DNA of 64,000 bases from Bradyrhizobium sp. WSM471 (GCF_000244915.1 NZ_CM001442.1:4216001-4280000), one strand, 5' to 3'; shown: positions 33,948-42,169, counted from the first letter of the stretch. Notes: generated by a model not told the origin, from the sequence alone. A program made the numbers and translations.

Positions 33948-35291
33948 ATGGTCCCTGCGAAAATGCCGATCTGGCTTCGTTCCCTCATTGTCATCAGCGC
34001 TGTTGTGCTCGTGCTAGGGGCCGGCCTGGTCGGCTACCGCTGGTACTCTCGCCCGACGACGCTGACCATCGCGGTCGGATCGCTGGATGGCGAAGCCACA
34101 CGGCTGGTATCGGCGTTGGCAAGCCGGCTTGCCGCCGTGAACGCCCCGGTCCGGCTCAAGCTGGTCGAAACCACCAACGCGGTTGATGCTGCCGAGCAGT
34201 TTGCGGCGGAAAAGGTCGAGCTTGCTGTCGTCCGCGGCGACGTCGGCGACCTATCGCAGGCGCAGGCCATCGTGGTTCTCGCCCATGCCGTTGTCCTCTT
34301 GGTTGCGCCGCCGGGCTCGGCAATTACCGATATCGCCGGGTTGAAACGCGCCAGTGTCGGCGTGATCGGCGGCGAGATAAATCGCAACATCGTCAACGTG
34401 CTCAACGACGAATACGGCTTGGCTCGGGCCAACGTGACATTTCGAAATCTCCAGCCGGCAGACGCGCGGCGGGCACTCGATGCCAAGGAGGTCCGGGCGA
34501 TTCTGATCGTCATTCCCCTTGCCGAAAAATATCTGGCGCTGTTGCGTGGTCTCTTTCTACAGTCCCCGAAGACCGCGCCGGTCCTCCTTCCCGTCGAGGC
34601 GGCCGGTGCCATCGCGGAAAAGCAGCGCGCCTACGAAAGTTTCGATGTCCCAAAGGGAACGTTGCGTGGCTCGCCTCCCGTTCCGAGCGACGATCTGACC
34701 ACATTGCGGGTCTCCTTCTATGTGGTCGCGCACAAGCAGCTTGGTGCTGAAGTAGCCGGCAGCTTGGCCGACGCACTGATGAAGGCACGCAGGGATCTGC
34801 TGGGGGAATTGCCGATACTTTCTCAAATGACCGCGCCGAGCACGGATACGGACGCGTTTCTCCCGGTCCATCCCGGCGCTGCGGCGTTCTACAACGGCAC
34901 GCAGCAGAGTTTTCTGGACGAATGGGGAAACATCATCTTCCTCGCGCCCATGATTTTCGGCGGCCTTATCTCGGTGTTGGCGGCGGCCTGGAAATTCCTT
35001 CGGGTAGGTGATCCCTCGAAGGACGAGCGGGGGCTGGACCTGCTGTATGCGTTGGGTGTGCGGATACGCAGGACCGAGGCAGCAGCCGAACTGTCCGATA
35101 TCGAGGCCGAAATCGACCGGGTTCTCCAGGCTCAGCGCGCCAAAGCCGCGGCAGGAGACGAGAATGCGCTCGATGTCACGACCCTGAATGTCGCCGCGCA
35201 TCGCCTTCAGAGCCTGATTCACGACCGTCGGATCCTGCTGTCCGCGCACGGACATGAGCAAGCGCTCGGTCAGCCAGTTGACCGAACCTGA
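33948..35291 (+). CDS. TAXI/NMT1-type solute-binding protein with two membrane anchors
   Basis: The 447-residue protein begins with an N-terminal anchor (LIVISAVVLVLGAGLVGYRWY), a periplasmic solute-binding domain of the TAXI/NMT1 type (TLTIAVGSLDGEATRLVSALASRL, ELAVVRGDVGDL, KRASVGVIGGEINRNIVNVLNDEYGL), then a second membrane helix (IIFLAPMIFGGLISVLAAAWKFL) and a cytoplasmic helical tail. No TRAP permease subunits are nearby. The cytoplasmic tail suggests a sensor or an accessory to another complex rather than simple transport. It is third after the HlyD-type gene, 115 bp away. Confidence 0.72.
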   Translation: MVPAKMPIWLRSLIVISAVVLVLGAGLVGYRWYSRPTTLTIAVGSLDGEATRLVSALASRLAAVNAPVRLKLVETTNAVDAAEQFAAEKVELAVVRGDVGDLSQAQAIVVLAHAVVLLVAPPGSAITDIAGLKRASVGVIGGEINRNIVNVLNDEYGLARANVTFRNLQPADARRALDAKEVRAILIVIPLAEKYLALLRGLFLQSPKTAPVLLPVEAAGAIAEKQRAYESFDVPKGTLRGSPPVPSDDLTTLRVSFYVVAHKQLGAEVAGSLADALMKARRDLLGELPILSQMTAPSTDTDAFLPVHPGAAAFYNGTQQSFLDEWGNIIFLAPMIFGGLISVLAAAWKFLRVGDPSKDERGLDLLYALGVRIRRTEAAAELSDIEAEIDRVLQAQRAKAAAGDENALDVTTLNVAAHRLQSLIHDRRILLSAHGHEQALGQPVDRT

Positions 35292-35344
35292 CGGTGATCA
35301 CTCCAGATCAAGTCGAATCACGGCCGAACCCAAGCTCAGCTACC

Positions 35345-35358
35345 TTGATCTTGATCAA
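35345..35358. promoter_or_regulatory. FixK/FNR-type box (TTGATCTTGATCAA)
   Basis: A perfect dyad, centred 88 bp before the solute-binding protein gene at 35440. Confidence 0.75.
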
Positions 35359-35439
35359 ACCCTCCGGCCGCCAACCCCGTTTCCTTCAGAAATCGCGTCA
35401 TGCGAAGGGTGCGGGACATTCGGGGATAGCGGACGGGCA

Positions 35440-36432
35440 ATGAAGCGCCGTGAGTTCATGGCCTTGGTCGGGACTGCAGCTGCTGTTCCGGTCTTCGCGC
35501 GCGCCCAGGACGGGGCACCGCGGCCGATGCCGTCGGTCGGCGTGCTGACTGGCAATTTGGTGGGCGATGGCGGCGCTCAGATGCGTGTCAATGCCTTTCA
35601 GCAGGGTCTCGCCGATCTCGGCTGGATCGCCAATCAGAACTATCGGCTAGATGTGCGCTGGCCGGGCTCCAATCCGACATGGCAGGAACATGCAGCTCGC
35701 GAACTTGTTGCCGCGAGACCCGACGTGCTGTTTGCCACCAGCACGGCGACGACACGGGCGCTGCGGGCTGCAACGCAGGTCATTCCGATCATCTTTGTCG
35801 GGCTCTCGGATCCGGTCGGGACAGGCCTCGTCGTCGATCTGGCAAGGCCGACCAGCAATCTTACCGGATTCTCGCTTTACGAGCATGCCATGAGCGGGAA
35901 ATGGCTGAGCCTGTTGAAAGACATGGTGCCCAGCATGAGCAGTGCGATGCTTCTGTACAATCCCGAAACCGCGCCATATGCGCCCCTTTATCTTCAGGCC
36001 GCACACCAGGTGGAAAGTCGCCTGCGCATGACGGTTACCGGCGCCTCCGTCCGCAGCGGCTCCGAGATCGCGGGGGTCATCGAGGCGGCGGCGCGGAATG
36101 GTAGCGGGCTCGTCGTGCTGCCGGATGGCGGTTTCTTCAGTACTCAGAGCGCCATGGCAATCCCGTTGCTGGCCCAGCGCCGCGTACCGGCGATCTTCGC
36201 CGTCCGCTTCTATGCTGTGAATGGCGGGCTGATGTCTTATGGCGCCGACCTGACGCAACAGTTTCGCGACGGCGCTGGCTATGTCGCTCGCATCCTTCGC
36301 GGCGCCGAGGTCCGCAGTCTTCCGGTGCAATTCGCCACAAGGTTTGATCTCGTTATCAACGTGAGAGCCGTCCACGCGCTTGGGCTGGCGATCCCGGAAC
36401 GATTGCTGATGGAGGCTGAGCTGATTGACTAG
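35440..36432 (+). CDS. ABC transporter substrate-binding protein (TrpX-like family), orphan
   Basis: ATG 35440 begins MKRREFMALVGTAAAVPVFARAQD, a leader of the type found on very many bradyrhizobial binding proteins, with possible Tat character. The 330-residue protein has the two-lobe fold segments PSVGVLTGNLV, AFQQGLADLGWIANQNYRLDVRW, ARPDVLFATSTATTRAL, IPIIFVGLSDPVGTGLV and VRAVHALGLAIPERLL. No permease or ATPase gene is adjacent, so it may work with a transporter elsewhere. It is a single gene with its own FixK-type box. Confidence 0.82.
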   Translation: MKRREFMALVGTAAAVPVFARAQDGAPRPMPSVGVLTGNLVGDGGAQMRVNAFQQGLADLGWIANQNYRLDVRWPGSNPTWQEHAARELVAARPDVLFATSTATTRALRAATQVIPIIFVGLSDPVGTGLVVDLARPTSNLTGFSLYEHAMSGKWLSLLKDMVPSMSSAMLLYNPETAPYAPLYLQAAHQVESRLRMTVTGASVRSGSEIAGVIEAAARNGSGLVVLPDGGFFSTQSAMAIPLLAQRRVPAIFAVRFYAVNGGLMSYGADLTQQFRDGAGYVARILRGAEVRSLPVQFATRFDLVINVRAVHALGLAIPERLLMEAELID

Positions 36433-36469
36433 CTTGCTCGGGCGTCGCGGGGGATGAGGCAGCGTTTCG

Positions 36470-36483
36470 TTGATCTCGATCAA
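36470..36483. promoter_or_regulatory. FixK/FNR-type box (TTGATCTCGATCAA)
   Basis: A perfect dyad, centred 61 bp before the ATG of the DUF3300 gene at 36538. Confidence 0.77.
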
Positions 36484-36537
36484 CAAACGCCAGCTCTCGG
36501 GTCTGATGATCGCCGGAACATGTGTATGGAGGATCTG

Positions 36538-38193
36538 ATGTTTTGCTGCGGCAGGACCTTGATGGCGCTTGCGCTCGTGATCGCGATTCCGCTGGCGGCG
36601 GTGGCGCAGACCGCAGATAAGGCGCCGGCCTCCAGCCCGCAGCAGGAAAATCCCCCCGCTCAAGCCGCAGAGCTTCTGAAACCGGAGCAGCTCGAAGCTC
36701 TGGTCGCGCCGATTGCGCTCTATCCCGACGAACTGCTTGCCAACGTGCTGGCGGCTTCCACCTATCCTCTGGAAGTCGTTCAGGCCGATCGCTGGCTGAA
36801 AGAGCGCAAGACTCTGAAGGGTGATGCCCTGAAGACTGAAGTCGAGAAGCAGCCGTGGGATGACAGCATCAAGGCGCTGGCCTCGACTGCTGAGGTCCTG
36901 GCCATGATGAGCGACAAGCTCGACTGGACCAAGGCGCTGGGCGACGCCGTGCTCGCGCAGCAACCGGATGTGATGGATGCGGTCCAGCGTCTGCGGACCA
37001 AGGCCTTCGACAATAAGAAGCTGGTGACCACCAAGCAGCAGAAGGTGAGCGTCAAGACCGAGGAAAGCAGGCAGGTGGTCGTGATCGAGCCGGCGGTTCC
37101 CGATACGATGTACGTGCCGTACTACGAGCCTGCGACAGTCTACGGAGCGTGGCCCTACACCGAATATCCGCCGTATTACTTTGGCTATCCCTCCTACATC
37201 GGCGCAGGTGTCGTCGCGGCTGGTCTTGCATTCGGCACGGCCTGGGCCATCGGTCGCTGGGGCAATTATTGGGGCGGTGGCTGCAACTGGGGCAACCGCA
37301 ACGTCTATATCAATCACCGGACCACGAATATCGGAAATGGCTGGCAGCACAATCCCTCGCATCGCCAAGGGGTACGCTACAACAACGCCAACGTTCAGCA
37401 GCGCTTCGGCAATAGCAATCTGAAGGCCGGCGCCGCCGACCGGATGGATTTCCGCGGCCGCGACGGACAGCAGAAGCCGGGACAGGATCGGCCAGGTGCT
37501 GGAGATCGCGCAGGAGATCGCGCAGGAGATCGTGCCGGCGACCGCGCAGGTGATCGAGGCGGTGACCGACAAGGCGCCGGGGATCGTGCCAAGGCGGGGG
37601 GCGATCGTGCTAAAGGTGGTGGCGATCGCGCGGCCAAGGGTGGTGGTGCCAAGAATGCCGGCGCAAAAAGTACCAGCCCTAAAGCGGGCGGTACCAAGGG
37701 CGGCGGTGGCGCCAAGGCCGCGAACCGCGGTGGTGGCGGCGCCCTGAACGTGTCGTCGGGCCGCTCGGCGGCTGCAGCATCGGCCCGTGGCCAGGCGAGC
37801 ATGGCGAGCATGGGACCGCGCGGTGGCGGCGGCGGAGGTGCGAGCTTCGCCGGCCGAGGCGGCGGCGGAGGCTTCCAGGGTGGCGGTGGCGGTGGCCGCG
37901 GTGGTGGTGGTGGTGGCGGCGGACGGCGTTCCGATATCGGGCTGAAGCACGATGTCGTTCTGCTCGGCCATCTCGCAAGCGGCCTTGGTTACTACCGCTT
38001 CAGCTATATCGGCAGCGACAAGGCCTATGTCGGCGTCATTGCGCAGGAAGTCGAGGAAGTGAAGCCGGTAGCCGTCACCCGCGGAGCCGACGGCTATCTC
38101 CGGGTCTATTACGAAAAGCTCGGTCTGAAATTCCGTACCTATCGCGATTGGCTCGAGAGCGGCGCGCGGATTCCTGCGGGGGTGACGCCATGA
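36538..38193 (+). CDS. DUF3300 exported protein with Gly-rich linker and S74-like C-terminus
   Basis: ATG 36538 is chosen over the ATG at 36526 because GGAGG lies six bases before it. The order is signal peptide (TLMALALVIAIPLAAVAQ), DUF3300 (about residues 40-200: PEQLEALVAPIALYPDELLANVLAASTYPLEVVQA), a Trp/Tyr/Asn-rich stretch, a low-complexity linker with AGDR and Gly runs (about 300-470), and a final domain RSDIGLKHDVVLLGHL...YVGVIAQEVEEV that resembles the intramolecular chaperone (peptidase S74) domain of phage tail spikes. A DUF2950 gene overlaps its end by 4 bp. Function unknown; cell-envelope location is likely. Confidence 0.82.
   Translation: MFCCGRTLMALALVIAIPLAAVAQTADKAPASSPQQENPPAQAAELLKPEQLEALVAPIALYPDELLANVLAASTYPLEVVQADRWLKERKTLKGDALKTEVEKQPWDDSIKALASTAEVLAMMSDKLDWTKALGDAVLAQQPDVMDAVQRLRTKAFDNKKLVTTKQQKVSVKTEESRQVVVIEPAVPDTMYVPYYEPATVYGAWPYTEYPPYYFGYPSYIGAGVVAAGLAFGTAWAIGRWGNYWGGGCNWGNRNVYINHRTTNIGNGWQHNPSHRQGVRYNNANVQQRFGNSNLKAGAADRMDFRGRDGQQKPGQDRPGAGDRAGDRAGDRAGDRAGDRGGDRQGAGDRAKAGGDRAKGGGDRAAKGGGAKNAGAKSTSPKAGGTKGGGGAKAANRGGGGALNVSSGRSAAAASARGQASMASMGPRGGGGGGASFAGRGGGGGFQGGGGGGRGGGGGGGGRRSDIGLKHDVVLLGHLASGLGYYRFSYIGSDKAYVGVIAQEVEEVKPVAVTRGADGYLRVYYEKLGLKFRTYRDWLESGARIPAGVTP
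37497..37580. repeat. 12-bp tandem repeats coding AGDR units
   Basis: Units related to gcaggagatcgc recur about five times with divergence, followed by related gatcg repeats, giving AGDRAGDRAGDRAGDRAGDR. Length variation among strains is likely and would keep the frame. Confidence 0.65.
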
Positions 38194-39107
38194 TGGGTTT
38201 GAAGTCGCTTCTTGGTGCGGCGTTGCCGGCCATCATGGCGCTGGCGCTCCTGAACTCGCCATCCCTGGCGCAGCAGTCCTATCCGACACCGGAGGATGCG
38301 GCAGCGGCGCTCGCTGCCGCCGTCAAGAGCGGGCCGGACCGAGCCATCCTGAAGGTCCTCGGCAGCGCTGCCGAGGACATCGTCTCGTCCGGTGATGAGG
38401 TCGCCGACGTCGACATCCGGAAACGCTTCATCTCGATGTATGACGCCAAGCATTCGGTCAAGACAGAGGGTAACAAGAAGGCGATGCTGATGTTGGGTCC
38501 GGACGACTTCCCGTTCCCGATCCCGCTCGTCAACACCAAGACCGGCTGGGAATTCGATGCCGCCGAAGGCCGCATCGAAGTGCTGTATCGCCGCATCGGC
38601 CGCAATGAGCTCGACGCGATCCAGACCAGTCTTGCCTTTGTCGATGCCGAGAACGACTACGCTGACAAGGATCGCGGCGAGGGGGCCGGCGTGTACGCAC
38701 AGCGCATCGTCAGCAGCGCGGGCAAGAAGGACGGGTTGTTCTGGCGCGACGACAGCGACCAGAGCCCACTCGGCGCACTGGTAGCGCAGGCTTCGGCTGA
38801 AGGGTACCAGGCCGGGGATGGCCCGGAGCCCTATCACGGCTACTATTTCCGCATCCTGAAAGGGCAGGGCTCGAACGCGCCAGGCGGCGCGCTCAACTAC
38901 GTCGTCAAAGGCAAGATGATCGGAGGTTTTGCGCTGGTCGCCTGGCCCGCCGAGTACGGCAATTCGGGCGTCATGACCTTCCTGGTCAATCATGGGGGCG
39001 TTGTCTACCAGAAGGATCTCGGGCCTCGGACCAAGGTCCTCGCTGCCCGCATGACTGCATTCGATCCGGACCAGACCTGGAAGAAGGTCGATAGTGCAAA
39101 ACCCTGA
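38190..39107 (+). CDS. DUF2950 exported protein
   Basis: ATG 38190 overlaps the DUF3300 stop. The 305-residue protein has a signal peptide (LLGAALPAIMALALLNSPSLAQ), then family segments YPTPEDAAAALAAAVKSGP, LGSAAEDIVSSGDEVADVDIRKRF, GWEFDAAEGRIEVLYRRIGRNELDAI, and GYYFRILKGQGSNAPGGALNYVVKGKMIGGFALVAWPAEYGNSGVMTFLVN. DUF3300 and DUF2950 genes are often neighbours; their joint role is not known. A degraded third gene follows directly. Confidence 0.85.
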   Translation: MMGLKSLLGAALPAIMALALLNSPSLAQQSYPTPEDAAAALAAAVKSGPDRAILKVLGSAAEDIVSSGDEVADVDIRKRFISMYDAKHSVKTEGNKKAMLMLGPDDFPFPIPLVNTKTGWEFDAAEGRIEVLYRRIGRNELDAIQTSLAFVDAENDYADKDRGEGAGVYAQRIVSSAGKKDGLFWRDDSDQSPLGALVAQASAEGYQAGDGPEPYHGYYFRILKGQGSNAPGGALNYVVKGKMIGGFALVAWPAEYGNSGVMTFLVNHGGVVYQKDLGPRTKVLAARMTAFDPDQTWKKVDSAKP

Positions 39108-39359
39108 GCGACGCACGCAGATCTTGCGCCGGCTTCTTTGTCGTCTGACACCCTCGTGTCGGTCGGCGGCGGGGCCGGCCTGATCGGCGGCATCAATGGT
39201 GCCAAGTTGCGTAACGACAAGGGCGTCACGGTGGTGCTGCAGGGGCCAAAGGCCGGGTAGGAATTTGCCGCCAACCTCGGCACGATCATGATCTCGATGA
39301 AGCGAGCGAAAGGCGGAACGATGGTGACGGCCTCGTACCGCTATTGCGCAGAAGACTGA
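39108..39359 (+). pseudogene. Degraded paralogue of the 29566-30003 exported protein
   Basis: Directly after the DUF2950 stop the frame reads SVGGGAGLIGGINGAKLRND, KGVTVVLQGPKAG, a TAG stop at 39258-39260, then EFAANLGTIMISMKR. This matches the C-terminal half of the 29566 protein (YAVGGAGGAIAAGAGAVQLQ, GNGVILQLSGPKVGAELSAAVGGVTIALKR). There is no start codon or signal peptide, and the frame is broken by amber. It overlaps the end of the histidine kinase gene on the other strand. It is a clear remnant of a duplicated gene. Confidence 0.7.
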
Positions 39360-41035
39360 GCGGAGATTGGCATCTCCAACTCGAAAACGGAGCCCCTGAC
39401 GTCCGACTTGACTAGCCTCAGCCTTCCTCCGCACTTTGCGACCAGGTTAGAGGAGATGGCCAGTCCCAACCCCATACCGCCTTGCTTCGTCGTGAAGAAA
39501 GGGTCGAAGATGCGCTCTTGATGACGCGGTGTGATGCCAGTGCCTGAGTCCTCGACCGACAAATGGACGGTTGTGCTACCATCGAGGGCGGTTTTCAGAC
39601 GGAGCTGCCGTTGATCGGCGGGGACAGAACTCATTGCGTCAATCGCGTTCTTGCAGAGGTTCAGGACAATCTGCTGAAGCTCAGTGCCGTCCAGGGCGAC
39701 TGGAGGTATGTTGCCCTGAAGCTCCGTCGCTACTGATACACCATTGGCCAGGAGATCGTGCTTCAAAAGTCTCAGCGTAAGCTCGGCGATATCCTCGACG
39801 TTTGCCGAAGCGCCGCCGTGTGCCGTTTTGATTGTCATCTCTCGAATGCTCGAAATGATATCAGCGGCCCGGCCGCCGTCGGCTTCGATGTCACAGAGGA
39901 TGTTCTCGAGTTCCTCCAGTTCAGGGGAGACAGCCCGCAAGTGGCTCAGGCCCGTCGCAGCATTGAGCGAGATGGCCCCCAACGGCGATCTCAGCTCGTG
40001 GGCGATCGCGCCAGTGACCGCGTCGATGCTGAGAAGCCGGTTCGCTCGTTCGCGCCGCTGCAGGGCGATGACGCTGGCAAGGCGGGAATAGATAAACATC
40101 GTTTCGATGAGCAATACGGTCAGCAACATGCAACTGCCGACCAGAACGAAACCGCGTGCTGCGTACCAACCGATGGTGAACCGAACCGAGCTGCCGATGA
40201 TTGCTACCAAAAAGTTCGGCAAGTAGGCGAGCAAAGTCACCATCAGCCAAAGGTCAAGAATGGTGCGCATGCGCGCAAACAAAACGGTTAGAGCAGTCAC
40301 ATTCCATATCAAAAGTATCAGGTTGACCTGATTGCCAAGCGGCGTCTGATGCCTGACGTCGTTCACATAGAAGCTGGGGAGAAGCTCGGCTTTCGCGGTC
40401 ACTAGCCACGCCAGACCTGCTATCGCGATGGCGATACAGCTGATGGCAAATGCGATGCTCGCTCGTGCAGGTCTGCCTGGTCTGCCGACAGTCGAATGAT
40501 CCTTCGTGAACCCGTAGACCAGGATCGCCGCGGGAAAGGCTGTGTGCCAAAACACGTACAGCCAAGCGGGGCTGTTCAGTCCATCCCCGATGACACCAGC
40601 GGGAGCGTAGCCGTTGGGAAAGGCGAGCGTTTGCAAAAATGCAAACGATCCGCTGAAAACATATCCACTTGCCAGTGCGAGAAGTGCCCGCTGAGGCTGG
40701 ATCGCAAATTGCGCAAACAGCAGGGCTGCCGTGATGAACTCGGCCAGGCCCAGAGCGGTCTGTAAAACCGGAACAAAGCCATTGATCTGGCCCAGCTGGA
40801 TTGTCGCGAACGGCGCGATACTCGCTGCAGCGACAATGAGCAAGACGGCGACCCCCACCGCCCAGGCCTTTTGGCGAGGGCTTGCAGGCATGTTGGCGAT
40901 GATCAGTGGGAATTCTTGCTCATCGTCGTGAGCTGGCCCGGCGGCCGTGTTGGCGCGCCGCTGTACGGCTTGCGGAATACCCGGCCCTGATGCCGCCGCA
41001 CCGCCCACAAGTCCCATGAACTTGCGCTGGCTCAT
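39341..41035 (-). CDS. Membrane sensor histidine kinase with MASE4-like sensor
   Basis: ATG 41035 has a good GGAG site five bases upstream, giving 564 residues. An internal ATG at 40891 would remove an odd 48-residue leader. About eight membrane helices (residues 55-325) resemble the MASE4 sensor, with PFATIQLGQINGFVPVLQTALGLAEFITAALLFAQF. Then come the phospho-acceptor box IAHELRSPLGAISLNA and a HATPase domain (LNLCKNAIDAM, VEDSGTGITPRHQERIFDPFFTTKQGGMGLGLAIS). No regulator gene is adjacent; the FixJ-like and receiver-only proteins of the same element are candidates. The ligand is unknown. Confidence 0.85.
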   Translation of the reverse strand: MSQRKFMGLVGGAAASGPGIPQAVQRRANTAAGPAHDDEQEFPLIIANMPASPRQKAWAVGVAVLLIVAAASIAPFATIQLGQINGFVPVLQTALGLAEFITAALLFAQFAIQPQRALLALASGYVFSGSFAFLQTLAFPNGYAPAGVIGDGLNSPAWLYVFWHTAFPAAILVYGFTKDHSTVGRPGRPARASIAFAISCIAIAIAGLAWLVTAKAELLPSFYVNDVRHQTPLGNQVNLILLIWNVTALTVLFARMRTILDLWLMVTLLAYLPNFLVAIIGSSVRFTIGWYAARGFVLVGSCMLLTVLLIETMFIYSRLASVIALQRRERANRLLSIDAVTGAIAHELRSPLGAISLNAATGLSHLRAVSPELEELENILCDIEADGGRAADIISSIREMTIKTAHGGASANVEDIAELTLRLLKHDLLANGVSVATELQGNIPPVALDGTELQQIVLNLCKNAIDAMSSVPADQRQLRLKTALDGSTTVHLSVEDSGTGITPRHQERIFDPFFTTKQGGMGLGLAISSNLVAKCGGRLRLVKSDVRGSVFELEMPISAQSSAQ

Positions 41036-41202
41036 GCCGTCTCCGAGTACCCACCGGAGGATAGTTTACGCGTCCTGACCTCGTTGGATAGTCCGGAAGA
41101 GCGGCAAATGCCTCGGCGATCTTTCCGGTTCGGCCGCTGTCGGATCGACATCGGACATGCCAGTCGGAAGACTGACGCACTGAAGGCCGAGGCTGCCGCT
41201 TG

Positions 41203-41394
41203 ATGCAAGCGCCGGTGGACGCCGATCAGGAGGCAGAGCGCACATTCGAGCTTGAGGACAAGCTCAGGGTTGCCGAGCGAACCATTGCCGATCTGCGTAC
41301 CGAGCGCGACAGGGCCAACGAATTGGTGTCGAACATGGTGGAGCACGTCGGCGATGCCGACGCCACGATCGAGCGGTGGATTGAGGCATTGTAG
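41203..41394 (+). CDS. Small coiled-coil protein next to the old integrase, 63 aa
   Basis: ATG 41203. The sequence AERTFELEDKLRVAERTIADLRTERDRANELVSNMVEHVGDADATIERWIEAL is one continuous charged helix, probably a coiled coil. Small proteins of this kind are familiar beside integrases of rhizobial elements. The abrupt end, right where the integrase remnant starts on the other strand, suggests it may be truncated. It probably belonged to the mobility end of element A. Confidence 0.55.
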   Translation: MQAPVDADQEAERTFELEDKLRVAERTIADLRTERDRANELVSNMVEHVGDADATIERWIEAL

Positions 41395-41399
41395 GTCGG

Positions 41400-41590
41400 C
41401 TTCGCCTCGGCTGCCTTCCGATCGGCAAGACCGCGCCAGTAAGCCTCCAGCGTCTCGTCATTCGGGCCGCGACCCTGCTGGCCTTGGTACCCGTGCGGTC
41501 GGTGGCGAATTGATCTTGATGCTCAGTTTGACGTTGCCGCGCGGTCCTGCGAGCGTCACGGGAGCTTCAATCATTTCAGATATGTGGCTG
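41400..41590 (-). pseudogene. Remnant of the element A tyrosine integrase (N-terminal part)
   Basis: On the minus strand this region aligns with 56470-56760, covering the N-terminal coding part of the element B integrase: RGNVKLS-KI, ATDRTGT-KASRV-AR, and ETLEAYWRGLADR equivalents are recognisable but in different frames because of small deletions. About 100 bp around the original start codon are missing. The catalytic domain is absent. The order (integrase 5' end, spacer, tRNA 3' end) is the same as in element B. Confidence 0.8.
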
Positions 41591-41618
41591 AATTAGCGGG
41601 GGATTTAAGCGCCGATGA

Positions 41619-41633
41619 TGGCGCTCCCTAGCG
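41619..41633. repeat. att-like copy of the tRNA-Glu 3' end, junction of elements A and B
   Basis: tggcgctccctagcg is identical to the 3' end of tRNA-Glu at 56809-56823. The preceding gggggatttaagcgccgatga also resembles the bases before the tRNA end (ggggatttgagagccggttg). It is the right end of A and the left end of B. Confidence 0.82.
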
Positions 41634-41790
41634 CCGTCGCATGAAGAACGAGTGGTTGGACTTTCAATGACTTACGTCGGCTGAGCACGCATTGGGCTGG
41701 ACGCAACGTAAGACGAATGCCTGGTCCTCGCCGGCTCCCGTCGTCGGCACTTGTCCACACCCACGACCGGCAGTAGCTCGCCAGCGACCG
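41634..41790. repeat. Left-end sequence of element B, homologous to the left end of A
   Basis: It aligns with 2095-2260 including cgcaacgtaagacgaatg and a ccacgacc-cagtag block. No gene is seen up to 41845. It probably contains integrase arm sites; that is inference. Confidence 0.72.
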
Positions 41791-41845
41791 GTGCCCCTAC
41801 CAATCGACAATTTGCAGTCCCCACCGAGGCGCGTTTTGATGGGGC

Positions 41846-42136
41846 ATGCCTCGTCCTGCTCGCCATGGTGCCACTAATTTCAGTAGCCGCCCGGTCAAGA
41901 TCACCTTCGCCGAGCTTCGGGAGATGGGTCTACGCGGCGTCCTGGTCCATTGCGGCAACTTCCGCTGCCGCCGCCACGTCGCGGTCAGCGCCGACGTCTG
42001 GCCCGACCATCTCCGGCTGTCCGACATCGAGGGGCGCTTCGTCTGCTCGGCCTGCGGGGGGCGCGGCGCCGACGTCCGACCCGATTGGAGCACCAAAGGT
42101 CGCCCTCGTGCCATGGGGGGCTCGCGAGGCGGCTGA
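41846..42136 (+). CDS. Small zinc-ribbon-like protein, 96 aa
   Basis: The core ITFAELREMGLRGVLVHCGNFRCRRHVAVSADVWPDHLRLSDIEGRFVCSACGGRGADVRPDW has two Cys pairs (C-x4-C and C-x2-C) spaced as a zinc ribbon. The 20 residues before ITFAEL look like non-conserved leader, so the true start may be a little later. The type is common as a short orphan in bradyrhizobial genomes and elements. Nucleic-acid or protein binding is possible. Confidence 0.65.
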   Translation: MPRPARHGATNFSSRPVKITFAELREMGLRGVLVHCGNFRCRRHVAVSADVWPDHLRLSDIEGRFVCSACGGRGADVRPDWSTKGRPRAMGGSRGG

Positions 42137-42169
42137 AGAAGATAATAAGCGTAAGGACGATCGAGACGT

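Larger units (their letters stand above)
2080..41633. mobile_element. Element A: putative tRNA-Glu genomic island carrying a low-oxygen regulon
   Basis: The block is bounded on both sides by a 15-bp tRNA-Glu 3'-end copy (2080-2094 and 41619-41633, one mismatch). Just inside its right boundary is a degraded tyrosine integrase (about 41400-41590) that matches the integrase of element B. The first 170 bp inside its left boundary match the first 150-170 bp of element B. The content is metabolic and regulatory, with eleven FixK-type boxes. That it entered as one unit is inferred from the ends; no transfer genes were seen. Confidence 0.65.

Noticed and set aside
35647-37971. A 774-codon frame on the minus strand across the solute-binding and DUF3300 genes
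   Set aside because: It runs through two well-supported genes and their promoter and consists of low-complexity Ala/Thr/Arg sequence made by GC-rich repeats.
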